Positions 33,216-40,793 of a stretch of DNA of 64,000 bases are shown here, piece after piece. The translations under genes and the position numbers were made by a program. The notes below the pieces were generated by a model. That model was not told where the DNA came from, made no database searches, and saw nothing but the letters and a program-made list of their open reading frames with translations. This stretch comes from Streptomyces eurocidicus (GTDB lineage: Bacteria; Actinomycetota; Actinomycetes; Streptomycetales; Streptomycetaceae): the NCBI RefSeq assembly GCF_002891295.1, contig NZ_LGUI01000001.1, positions 992,001-1,056,000 of the forward strand, in the 5' to 3' direction. Within the stretch, counting starts at the first letter, position 1. Every line of letters starts with the position of its first letter.

Positions 33216-34154
33216 ATGCCACTCGTTACGAAATGGACCGGACGTGAGGTCAAGGCCCTGCGCGAAGCCGTGCGCATGAGCCTTATGGAGTTTGCCGAGA
33301 AACTCGGGGTGTCCGACCGCATCGTCTCCCGGTGGGAGGCCGACGGCGAACGAGCCGCCCTCCGCATGGTGAACCAAGCCGCCTTAGACACCCTGCTTGC
33401 CAAGTCCGACAAAGACGCCCAAGGTCGATTCGTCGGCATCTTAGCGATGGATGACGCGCCTGCTCACACCATCATCGAGCCTGATCACGATCAGGTGAGC
33501 AGCGGCGACTATGTGAAGCATCCCGGCGACGGAAAGCTTATGGCGCACGTCCCGGAAGGGATATTCCTTTCGGGCGCGAACGATGACCCCGTGTGGGTGG
33601 ACGATTTCCACATCGACACGTTTCCGACGACCAACGCCGACTACGCGCGGTTTTGCGCGGCCACCCGACACCCGGTGCCCAAGCACTGGGAGAACGGCCG
33701 GTGTCCCCGCGACCTGTACGACCACCCCGTCGTGGAGGTGACTTGGCAAGATGCGCACGCGTACGCGACATGGGCGGGAAAGTCCTTGCCGACAGCCGAG
33801 CAATGGGAGAAAGCGGCGCGCGGCGTCTCCGGGCGTACTTTCCCTTGGGGGAACCAGAAGACCGCTGCCAAGTGCAATGTGAGGGAGACCGGCGTGGAGC
33901 GTACGACGTCCGTCTCTCGATACCACAGCGGCGTCTCGCCGTACGGGGTCTACGACATGGTGGGCAACGTGTGGGAGTGGCTCGCAACAGCGACCAAGCC
34001 CGGTCGTTACGAACTTCGTGGCAGTGCCTTCACGAGCCCTCTGTTCAAGGGAATGCCAGCCGTCTCCAACGATGCCGACGACACGATGCAGGACGATGAC
34101 ACCGGGTTCCGCTGCGCGGCGACACCGGAGCAGATGGAGCCCGGCCAGCCCTGA
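33216..34154 (+). CDS. HTH (XRE)-FGE/SUMF1-like fusion protein (cargo)
   Basis: A 312-residue fusion. Residues about 8-60 form an XRE helix-turn-helix (MSLMEFAEKLGVSDRIVSRW). Residues about 100-305 form a formylglycine-generating-enzyme-like fold: VPEGIFLSGANDDPVWVDDF, PVVEVTWQDAHAYATWAGKS, LPTAEQWEKAARG, MVGNVWEWLA, DDTGFRCA. The cysteine pair that binds copper in true FGE is not visible in the RGSAFTSPLFKG segment, so sulfatase activation is unlikely. Codons 57 and 76 are TTA. It is followed by a 34-bp palindromic terminator and then attR. Confidence 0.85.
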   Translation: MPLVTKWTGREVKALREAVRMSLMEFAEKLGVSDRIVSRWEADGERAALRMVNQAALDTLLAKSDKDAQGRFVGILAMDDAPAHTIIEPDHDQVSSGDYVKHPGDGKLMAHVPEGIFLSGANDDPVWVDDFHIDTFPTTNADYARFCAATRHPVPKHWENGRCPRDLYDHPVVEVTWQDAHAYATWAGKSLPTAEQWEKAARGVSGRTFPWGNQKTAAKCNVRETGVERTTSVSRYHSGVSPYGVYDMVGNVWEWLATATKPGRYELRGSAFTSPLFKGMPAVSNDADDTMQDDDTGFRCAATPEQMEPGQP

Positions 34155-34179
34155 CAAGGAGCGTCGGCGCCGTCCCGGC

Positions 34180-34213
34180 GCCCTCTGGGGCATGGCGCCA
34201 TGCCCCAGAGGGC
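34180..34213 (+). terminator. 34-bp perfect palindrome, terminator of the cargo genes
   Basis: A fully self-complementary sequence centred on CATGGCGCCATG, with arms GCCCTCTGGGG and CCCCAGAGGGC. It starts 25 bases after the HTH-FGE stop. No T-tract follows. Termination is likely but a protein-binding site is possible. Confidence 0.7.
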
Positions 34214-34360
34214 GAGGCAACGCGCGTCTCAGTTTCCGTCTCATTCATCGCCGTACGCAGCCGTCCGGAGCCGTTCACTCTGACCGACCGGACACGGCGT
34301 CCGTACGGGATTGAACGCCCCTGAACGCGCACGAATCGCGCCCTGACCAGCACGGACAAA

Positions 34361-34419
34361 CCTGCAAAGCGAGTTACGCCGGTTCGATTCCGGTCACGGC
34401 CTCCGGCACCTTGATCAGG
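34361..34419 (+). repeat. attR (right end of the element)
   Basis: The 59-bp repeat of the tRNA-Cys 3' portion, differing from attL only at 34372 (A instead of G). With GCGAG it would pair perfectly with CTCGC of the intact tRNA. It ends at CACCTTGATCAGG, after which chromosomal sequence continues. Confidence 0.93.
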
Positions 34420-34432
34420 AAGAACCCGCGAA

Positions 34433-34463
34433 AAGAGGCTCTGGCTTGTAGACAGAGCCTCTT
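34433..34463 (+). terminator. Displaced chromosomal terminator of tRNA-Cys
   Basis: AAGAGGCTCTG (34433-34443) pairs perfectly with CAGAGCCTCTT (34453-34463) around a 9-nt loop, 14 bases beyond attR. Before insertion this would have ended the tRNA-Cys transcript. Confidence 0.75.
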
Positions 34464-34564
34464 GTGCGTCCGCCGATATCGCGTACACGGGATCGCCGTG
34501 CGGGTTACCCAGTCGGCCCGGAGGATGGTGGGCGACTAAGTGCGGCTACATATCTGCCGCCAAG

Positions 34565-34828
34565 TCAGGACTGCCCCCGGATATATCGCAGGATCGCGAA
34601 AATCAAGCCGGGCAGCGCGATCGCCGCCACAGCCCCGGTGCTGAGAGCTCCGTAGTACGAAGCGTGATCCATCGTCCGTCGGACGACGCCCGCGAAGCCT
34701 CCACCGATGATCCCCATCAGGATGATGATCACGGCTTCGAACTTCCGGATCTTCTTGTCCTCGTTGCCACCGTTGCCGCTGCCCGGACCGAACCCCGGGG
34801 CCTCCGGGCCGTTCTGTGTATCCGCCAT
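34565..34828 (-). CDS. Hypothetical small membrane protein, 87 residues
   Basis: A glycine-rich soluble N-terminus (APGFGPGSGNGGNEDKK) followed by two hydrophobic helices (AVIIILMGIIGGGFAGVV and YGALSTGAVAAIALPGLIFA). No family recognised. It is the first gene right of the element. Codon use is somewhat less GC-biased than the core, and its ribosome site is weak (GGCAGAGCGAG), so it may be a recent acquisition or non-functional. Confidence 0.5.
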   Translation of the reverse strand: MADTQNGPEAPGFGPGSGNGGNEDKKIRKFEAVIIILMGIIGGGFAGVVRRTMDHASYYGALSTGAVAAIALPGLIFAILRYIRGQS

Positions 34829-35516
34829 GCTCGCTCTGCCTTCGTCAGCCGCCTATGAAGGGTGACCTGTCGGGTTCGGACCTGCGAAGTTGTCCGGCCG
34901 CTGCTGCGGCTTCACCCCAAGGGCCGCTCGACCCGGCCAGGACCTGGCCGTTCCGGCGACCCGTCGCGCCTGGGCCCTCCACTCCTGCCGCTCCATGGAC
35001 ACGACGGTGTCGTCCGGACGCCGGCAGGACTCGGCTTACGACCGGACGGCCCCACCACCTGTGACGGGGACTTGTCGTGGAATGGATAGTGGCCTAAGCC
35101 CCACGGAAGTCCCAATTCAAAAGCGCGTTTGTGGCGTTAGTCACGACATCGAATGCAGGCCCAACAACTGTACTAATAACCGTGAATCGAACGAGATTTG
35201 ACGGCTAGTCAAACACTTGGGTTGAGAGCCCCAGGTGGATGCGCGTAGAAACATCCGACAAGGGCATTCGTGGCAGCCCTCAGGGACAACCCCTTCGCAC
35301 AAGTCCACCTGCGCGGGATTCGGGCGGCTCCCGGGGCACCCGGCTCTCAAGGCTCTCGGTCCGGCCCGGGCAACGCCCTGGGCACCACGAAGCTCACCCC
35401 ACACGTACGCACGCGCTCACGACGGCCGTCACCTGCCCGCCCCGCATGAGCCACAGCCTGCGACGCGGATGCCCGGCGCCCCGGTGGGTACGTCGCCCGT
35501 CCCGGACAGCAGGCCG
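34829..35516. other. 688-base gap without a recognisable gene, partly AT-rich
   Basis: No frame here has a convincing start or family match. The part at 35090-35230 is markedly AT-richer than its surroundings and carries the inverted repeat TTTGAC-GGCTA-GTCAAA (35197-35213). It may be decayed foreign DNA between the element and the type VII cluster. Confidence 0.5.
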
Positions 35517-35948
35517 CTAGCCCGCCGAACAGAGGCCGTCGTCCGGGCAGAACATCGCCCACGTGTAGTTGTAACCGCTGTGTACGGTCACGGGATTCGG
35601 CGCGGGGTAGAAGTTGACGTAGGACCCCGCGTCGGGTGTGGCGGTGAAGGTGACCGTCGTGCCGATCGTGAAGCTCGCGGTACAGGTGCCCTGCGGGTTC
35701 ACCAGCGGGTCCCCGGGACCGTAGGGGTCGAACGCCGTCGTGTGGCAGTTGATCCCGGCGGGCTGACTGGTGACGGTTCCGCCACCCCAGCCGTCGGTGA
35801 TCCAGGCGGACAGCTCGGCGGTGGTCCGGGCCTGGACCGGGGCGGCGGGCTGGGCCTGGACCGGGGCGACGGAGGCGATGGCGGCGGCCGTGACGAGTGC
35901 GGTGACGGCTCCCGTCGCGCGCCAGGCGCGGTTTCTGTACTTCCTCAT
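35517..35948 (-). CDS. Small secreted protein of unknown function
   Basis: A 143-residue pre-protein. A Sec signal (basic MRKYRNRAWR, hydrophobic core to SVAPVQAQPAA) precedes a mature domain of about 105 residues with two cysteine pairs (INCHTTAF, GTCTASF, MFCPDDGLCSAG). Cys spacing suggests disulfides outside the cell. No family recognised. GGAG before the ATG supports the start. It follows the mycosin genes on the same strand with a 44-base gap and may be a substrate or partner. Confidence 0.75.
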   Translation of the reverse strand: MRKYRNRAWRATGAVTALVTAAAIASVAPVQAQPAAPVQARTTAELSAWITDGWGGGTVTSQPAGINCHTTAFDPYGPGDPLVNPQGTCTASFTIGTTVTFTATPDAGSYVNFYPAPNPVTVHSGYNYTWAMFCPDDGLCSAG

Positions 35949-35992
35949 GGGAGGCTCCTCGGATCGAGCCGTTTTCGACCCCCGAGACCAGC

Positions 35993-37225
35993 CTATGAGC
36001 CCCATGGGGGATCTGCTACGGGAGCGCGGGCCGCGCGGCGGCGCGCGAGCACGACGGGCACGGCGACGGCGACAGCGACGACCAACAGGAGGGCGCCTCC
36101 GGCGCCGAGGGCGAGCCAGGTGGCGGGGGTGCCGTCGCTTTTCCCGGAGGCGGACTGTTTCTTGGGCAGGTCACTCGCTGCGGCCTTGGAGTCGTCGGTA
36201 CCGGACGACTCCGGGGAAGACGAAGCGGCCGGGCCGGGCAGCGGGTTCACGTCGGCGGGGCCGGGGTCGCCGGGGTCCTTGAGGGCGATGCGCGGACGCA
36301 CGGCGCCGTAGCCGACGTAGTCGTCGCGCTTCCCCTCGCTGGACGTGCCGCCGGCCGTGTTGATGAGGACCCGCGTGACCTGGTTGGCGGTCCAGTCCGG
36401 GTGGACGGACCAGATGAGCGCGGCGGAGGCGGCGGCGAGAGCGGAGGCGCCGCTGGTGCCGTTGCCCCGGCAGACCCCGGTGCCACCGGGGCAGGCCGAG
36501 ACCATGTCCGCTCCTGGTGCCGAGAGGTCGACCTGAGGCCCGTACTGGGACCATTTGGCGGCCGCACCGTCTTGGTCGAGACCAGCCACACCGATGACTC
36601 CCGGGTACGCGGCGGGGTATTCGACCGCGTTCCGCTTGTCACCCGAGTTGCCTGCCGACGCGAAGACCATTTTTCCCTTGCTCAGGGCGTAGGCGACGGC
36701 CCGCTCCTCGAGTTCGCTGTACCCCGGGCTGCCGAGCGAGATGTTGATGACCTTCGCGTCGGAATCCGCCGCGAAGCGGAGGGCGGCGGCCGTCCGTGTC
36801 GCACCGTCGTCGAAATTCTTCCCTCCCACGCGAAGAGGGAGGATCTTCACCCCAGGGGCGAGGCCGTAGGACCCGGTGTCACTACCCCGCTTTCCCGTTC
36901 CGGCGATGAGGGCGGCCATGCTGCTGCCGTGGCCGTCGGTGTCGGTCTGCGCACTGCCCGGGTACTCCGAGAAATTCCTGCCGTCGAGCACTTGCCCCCG
37001 CAGATCGGGCAGGCTCTCGTCCACACCGGAGTCGATGACCGCCACCGTGACCCCGGCGCCGGTGCTCTTCTCCCACATCTCCTCCGCGTGCATGGCGTCC
37101 AGGTGCCACTGCCGGGAGCGGATGGTGTCGGCGTGCGCGGGCGTGGCCGAGGCCACGACCAGCGAGGCGAGAACGGCGACGGTCGTTCCCGCCCATGTCC
37201 CGCGTACGGCACGGGCACTGCGCAT
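35993..37225 (-). CDS. Mycosin-type S8 serine protease, copy 1
   Basis: A 410-residue membrane-anchored subtilisin. Signal peptide to about residue 32 (TPAHADT), catalytic Asp65 (AVIDSGVD), His99 (DGHGSSMAAL), oxyanion Asn (ASAGNSGD) and Ser in NGTSGASALAAASAAL. A proline/serine linker and a C-terminal transmembrane helix (WLALGAGGALLLVVAVAVAV) with basic tail follow. This is the type VII secretion-associated mycosin layout. It is closely similar along its whole length to the next gene, a tandem duplicate. A remnant of the WXG gene end lies just upstream. Confidence 0.92.
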   Translation of the reverse strand: MRSARAVRGTWAGTTVAVLASLVVASATPAHADTIRSRQWHLDAMHAEEMWEKSTGAGVTVAVIDSGVDESLPDLRGQVLDGRNFSEYPGSAQTDTDGHGSSMAALIAGTGKRGSDTGSYGLAPGVKILPLRVGGKNFDDGATRTAAALRFAADSDAKVINISLGSPGYSELEERAVAYALSKGKMVFASAGNSGDKRNAVEYPAAYPGVIGVAGLDQDGAAAKWSQYGPQVDLSAPGADMVSACPGGTGVCRGNGTSGASALAAASAALIWSVHPDWTANQVTRVLINTAGGTSSEGKRDDYVGYGAVRPRIALKDPGDPGPADVNPLPGPAASSSPESSGTDDSKAAASDLPKKQSASGKSDGTPATWLALGAGGALLLVVAVAVAVPVVLARRRAARAPVADPPWGS

Positions 37226-37236
37226 ATGGAAGTCCT

Positions 37237-37284
37237 CTACTCGATGACCGGAGGCACGACGGGCTTGCTCTGCGCCCAGGTCTC
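37237..37284 (-). pseudogene. Duplicated 3' fragment of the WXG-protein gene between the mycosins
   Basis: Sixteen codons encoding ETWAQSKPVVPPVIE and a stop match the last codons of the 38493-40148 gene exactly at protein level. It starts three bases after the stop of mycosin copy 2 and ends 11 bases before mycosin copy 1, the same spacing as the original. This shows that the duplicated unit was the WXG gene end plus a mycosin gene. Confidence 0.88.
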
Positions 37285-37287
37285 CCC

Positions 37288-38481
37288 CTACGGCAAGGGC
37301 CTGCGGCGCCGGGCGATCAGGATCGGAGCGGCTACGGCGACACCGACCGCTGCCACCGCTCCGGCGCCGATGGCGATCCGCTTGGAGGGATTACCGGAAT
37401 CGCCACCCGAGTCCGTGGCCTCCGTGCCCGACGGCTTGGGCGTCCTCCCGGCAACGGAATCCGAGTCCGATGCCGGGGAAGGCTTCGGGCCCGGCAGGGG
37501 GTTCACATCGGCCGGGCCCGGGTCGCCGGGGTCCTTGAGGGCGATGCGCGGACGCACGGCGCCGTAGCCGACGTAGTCGTCGCGTTTGGCGCTGCTCGTG
37601 GTGCCACCGGCCGTGTTGACGAGAACGCGGGCGACCTGGTTGGCGGTCCAGGTCGGGTGGACGGACCAGATGAGCGCGGCGGAGGCCGAGGCGAGGGCGG
37701 AGGCGTCGCTGGTGCCGTTGCTTCGGCACACGCCGGTACGCCCTGTGCAGGCGGCAACGACGCCCACGCCCGGCGCGGCGAGATCGACCTGCGGGCCGTA
37801 CTGCGACCACTTCGCGGAGCTGCCCTCCTCGTCGTATGCGGCCACGCCGATGACGCCGGGATAGGCCGCCGGATACTCCACCATGTTGCTCTTGTCACCG
37901 GAGTTACCGACGGACGCGAAGACCATCTTGCCCTTGCCCAGGGCGTAGGCGACGGCCTTCTCCTCTTCCTCGTTACGCCCCGGGCTGCCTCGGGAAATGT
38001 TGATGATCTTTGCGTCCGAGTCTGCCGCGTAGCGAATCGCCTCGGCCGTGATCCGGGCGCCTTGCTGGAAGTTCTTGCCTCCCACACGGAGAGGGAGGAT
38101 CTTCGCTCCTGGAGCGAGGCCGAAGGCGCCGGTGTCACTTCCCGCCTTACCCGTCCCCGCGATCAAGGCCGCCATGCCCGTGCCGTGACCGTCGGCGTCC
38201 GTGCGGGCGTCACCCGGCTCGTCCGTGAAGTTCTTGCCGTCGAGTACCTGGCCCCGCAGGTCGGGCAGGTCCGCGTCCACCCCGGAGTCGATCACGGCCA
38301 CCGTGACCCCGGCCCCGGTGCTGGTCTCCCACATCTCCTCGGCGTGCATCGCGTCCAGTTGCCACTGTCGGGAGCGGACCGTCCCGGCGTGGGCCGACGG
38401 AGCCGAGATCGCGAGGAGCGCGGCGAGAACGACGGTCGTCGTCCCCGCCCACGCCCCCCGCGCGGCACGGGCACTGCGCAT
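37288..38481 (-). CDS. Mycosin-type S8 serine protease, copy 2
   Basis: A 397-residue subtilisin paralogous to copy 1. Signal peptide to about residue 32 (APSAHAGT), catalytic Asp in AVIDSGVDADL, His in DGHGTGMAAL, Asn in ASVGNSGD, Ser in NGTSDASALASASAAL. A proline-rich linker and C-terminal transmembrane helix (IAIGAGAVAAVGVAVAAPI) end in RRRRPLP. Differences between the copies cluster around the active-site Ser (GTSDAS versus GTSGAS), the linker and the tail. It directly follows the WXG gene (11-base gap). Confidence 0.92.
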   Translation of the reverse strand: MRSARAARGAWAGTTTVVLAALLAISAPSAHAGTVRSRQWQLDAMHAEEMWETSTGAGVTVAVIDSGVDADLPDLRGQVLDGKNFTDEPGDARTDADGHGTGMAALIAGTGKAGSDTGAFGLAPGAKILPLRVGGKNFQQGARITAEAIRYAADSDAKIINISRGSPGRNEEEEKAVAYALGKGKMVFASVGNSGDKSNMVEYPAAYPGVIGVAAYDEEGSSAKWSQYGPQVDLAAPGVGVVAACTGRTGVCRSNGTSDASALASASAALIWSVHPTWTANQVARVLVNTAGGTTSSAKRDDYVGYGAVRPRIALKDPGDPGPADVNPLPGPKPSPASDSDSVAGRTPKPSGTEATDSGGDSGNPSKRIAIGAGAVAAVGVAVAAPILIARRRRPLP

Positions 38482-38492
38482 GTGGATGTCCT

Positions 38493-40148
38493 CTACTCGA
38501 TGACCGGGGGCACGACGGGCTTGCTCTGCGCCCAGGTCTCCTCGTCCTCGACCAGATAGTCGGGGCGACGACCGCCGCCGCCCCGCCGCTCCGGTGAGGC
38601 GCCGCCCAGACCCGCGCCCGGCATCATTCCGGCCGGCATCCCGTTCCTGGCCGCGGTGCCGGTGCCTTCGCCCGCGCCACGGACCAGGCCCGTGCCGCCC
38701 GGGGTGAAGGGCGTACCCCCACCACCGGGGCGCTGGCCCGGGCGGCCTCCGACGACCCCGCCGGGGTCGGTGGCCATGTGCCGGCCCGCGCCGGTGCCCG
38801 GACGCCCGCCCGAGGGGCCGGACACGCCGGGGAATCCCCCGCCCGCGCCGACGGGCCCCATGGGTGCCCGGGACTGTCCCTGCCGCTGTGCCGGTTCCGC
38901 GCCGAAGACGTTGCTCCGGCCGGGGTTCTGCGTGGGCCCGGGCGTGCCGCCACGGGGCGCGGGCTGCCCGCCGACGATCCCGTCGGACGGCGGGTTCGAC
39001 AGCCGGGAGCCCGGCCGGGGCACGGGGCCGGTATTGGGGCCGGGCAGGCGGGTGTCCGGGCGCTGAACGGAGCCGGGGCCCGGGAGGCCGGGACCCGGGA
39101 TCCTCGGCGCCGGGCGCCGCCCCTGGTCGGGGAGCCTGTCTCCCGGCCGCGGGACCGGATCGTGACGGCGGTTGGGACCAGGCCAGTTGGGCAGGGGCGC
39201 GGGCGGCCCGGGTACGTGCGGCCTGCTCGCGTCCGGAGGGGTGACCGGGGGCAGGTCCGGCCTCGGGGTCCGTGGCCGAGGAGGCGTGTCAACCACACCG
39301 GAGAGATCCAGATCCGGTCGGCTGTGCGGACGGTCATGGGATCCGGACGGCCCGGAGATCCCGGGGCCACCGCCGGACGAGGCTCCCGGGCCGTAGCCCG
39401 ACGGGCCGGCTCCTGCCCCGCCTCCGGAGGACGGCCCACCGCTGCCACCCGATACGTCGACGTCTTCCAGCCCACCTCGCCGCGCGCCTTCCTCCGGCAT
39501 GAGGGCATCCGGCATGGGCGGGAAGTTCGGTCGTTTCGCCGCGTACATCTGAAGACTCGACGACTGATACGACTCCGCCAGCTTCTTCATGCGCGACGCG
39601 GCGTCGTGGTGGTCGTCCGCGATCCTCTTCTGCGCGTCGTAGGCGTCCTTCTGGTTCGTCCCGCCCTGGTTGAGCACCTTGTCCACGAGTTTGATCATGG
39701 GGTTGGGTACCCCGCCGAAGACATAGGGGTGCTCCTTGACCCAGGAGTCGACGAGAGCCTTGTCGGCCGCCGAGGGCTTGGGCATGTTGGTGGCGTGGTT
39801 CAGGTCCGTGGCCGCGTGGGCCATCCACGTGCCGGCCGTACTCGCGTACTCGCCGAGGCGCTTCGTCTCCAGGGCCAGCTTCTGGCCCCAGATGCGGAAG
39901 GATTCACCGGCCTGGCCCGACCACTTGACCTCGTCCATATGACCCTGCAGGTCTTCGCCGAGCTGCTTGATGGCCTTGGCGGCCCCATGAAGCTTGCTGG
40001 AGACCGCGTTGACCTTGCTGACGTCGGCGTGCTCGATCATCGTATGGAGCTTCTCGTGCGGGATCACGTAGAAGTCCTGAGTGATGAAGGCGAAGTTGAA
40101 CATACGACGAGGATCCGCGGCGCTCTTGTCCGGGGTCTGGTCGGCCAT
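38493..40148 (-). CDS. WXG-motif type VII secretion-associated protein with Pro/Gly-rich tail
   Basis: A 551-residue protein. The N-terminal helical domain (about residues 30-220) has a WxG turn in DEVKWSGQAGESFRIWG, as in WXG100/PPE-type ESX substrates. From about residue 225 on it is a long Gly/Pro/Arg-rich disordered region with repeats such as PGPG and RPG, ending in SKPVVPPVIE. This resembles EspB- or PPE-like effectors. It lies directly between a smaller helical partner gene and the mycosins. No Ecc translocon genes are in the window. Confidence 0.85.
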   Translation of the reverse strand: MADQTPDKSAADPRRMFNFAFITQDFYVIPHEKLHTMIEHADVSKVNAVSSKLHGAAKAIKQLGEDLQGHMDEVKWSGQAGESFRIWGQKLALETKRLGEYASTAGTWMAHAATDLNHATNMPKPSAADKALVDSWVKEHPYVFGGVPNPMIKLVDKVLNQGGTNQKDAYDAQKRIADDHHDAASRMKKLAESYQSSSLQMYAAKRPNFPPMPDALMPEEGARRGGLEDVDVSGGSGGPSSGGGAGAGPSGYGPGASSGGGPGISGPSGSHDRPHSRPDLDLSGVVDTPPRPRTPRPDLPPVTPPDASRPHVPGPPAPLPNWPGPNRRHDPVPRPGDRLPDQGRRPAPRIPGPGLPGPGSVQRPDTRLPGPNTGPVPRPGSRLSNPPSDGIVGGQPAPRGGTPGPTQNPGRSNVFGAEPAQRQGQSRAPMGPVGAGGGFPGVSGPSGGRPGTGAGRHMATDPGGVVGGRPGQRPGGGGTPFTPGGTGLVRGAGEGTGTAARNGMPAGMMPGAGLGGASPERRGGGGRRPDYLVEDEETWAQSKPVVPPVIE

Positions 40149-40172
40149 GAGTACTGTGCGTCCTTCCCTCGC

Positions 40173-40694
40173 CTAGGAGCGGGTTTTCCCGCGCGAACCG
40201 CCGTCCGCCTGCGAACCGTTGTTTCCTTGCGCTCCGCCGGCACCGCCCAGGTCGGTGCGCGGACCCGTCCGCGATGTGTGCGGCGGCGGGCGCTCGGGAT
40301 CCAGCCGCGCGTCGTACTCGTGCTGCATCCGCTTGTGGATGGCCCACAGCCGATCGCGCTCCGCGGCGTCCGTGTCGGCGTAACCGCCATGGGCGTCCAG
40401 TACCGCCGATCCCATTGCGGCGACCTGGTCGTTGATGAGCTTCGCGAGCGTCGCCAGATCGCTCTGGACGTCGTGGTAGACGTCGTAGATCGACTTGGCC
40501 GCCTGGAACCCCTGGCCCAGATGCGCTTGGGTCAGCTTGGTCTCGGCGACCTTCGTCGGCGCCCCGTCGGACTCGTCGAGGGTCGTCAGGAGGTCATTGA
40601 CCCGCCCTTGGAACTTCTTGAGCGAATCCAGCTCCAGCTCGAGGGCGGACTTCTTTCCCCCCGGGCCCCCCGCGGGAGTTGCTTGGTCGGTCAC
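40173..40694 (-). CDS. Type VII secretion-associated helical partner protein
   Basis: A 173-residue protein, mostly helical (about residues 15-130), then a disordered Gly/Ser-rich tail. HGGYADTDAAERDRLWAI contains Y-x-x-x-D after a helix, the general ESX secretion signal. It probably forms a heterodimer with the WXG protein encoded 24 bases downstream. I chose GTG at 40694 (VTDQATPAGG) because its start resembles MADQTPDKSA of the partner and an AGAGG precedes it. An in-frame ATG at 40721 is possible. Confidence 0.75.
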   Translation of the reverse strand: MTDQATPAGGPGGKKSALELELDSLKKFQGRVNDLLTTLDESDGAPTKVAETKLTQAHLGQGFQAAKSIYDVYHDVQSDLATLAKLINDQVAAMGSAVLDAHGGYADTDAAERDRLWAIHKRMQHEYDARLDPERPPPHTSRTGPRTDLGGAGGAQGNNGSQADGGSRGKTRS

Positions 40695-40793
40695 GTACGC
40701 CTCTTCACTGCTTTCCCCCATTCACCCGCCGTCGCAGGTGACTTCACGCTACACACTAATGCCGGGCAGTGACACGCACATAAGCACGGCTAC

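Noticed and set aside
33216..34154. Sulfatase-activating formylglycine-generating enzyme
   Set aside because: No sulfatase nearby, the cysteine pair is absent, and an HTH domain is fused at the N-terminus.
34361..34430. Second tRNA-Cys gene at attR
   Set aside because: Only the 3' portion from the anticodon loop on is present; the upstream half is unrelated sequence.
34862..35201. Short plus-strand frames in the gap right of the element
   Set aside because: No ribosome sites, overlapping frames of similar length and no protein-like pattern.
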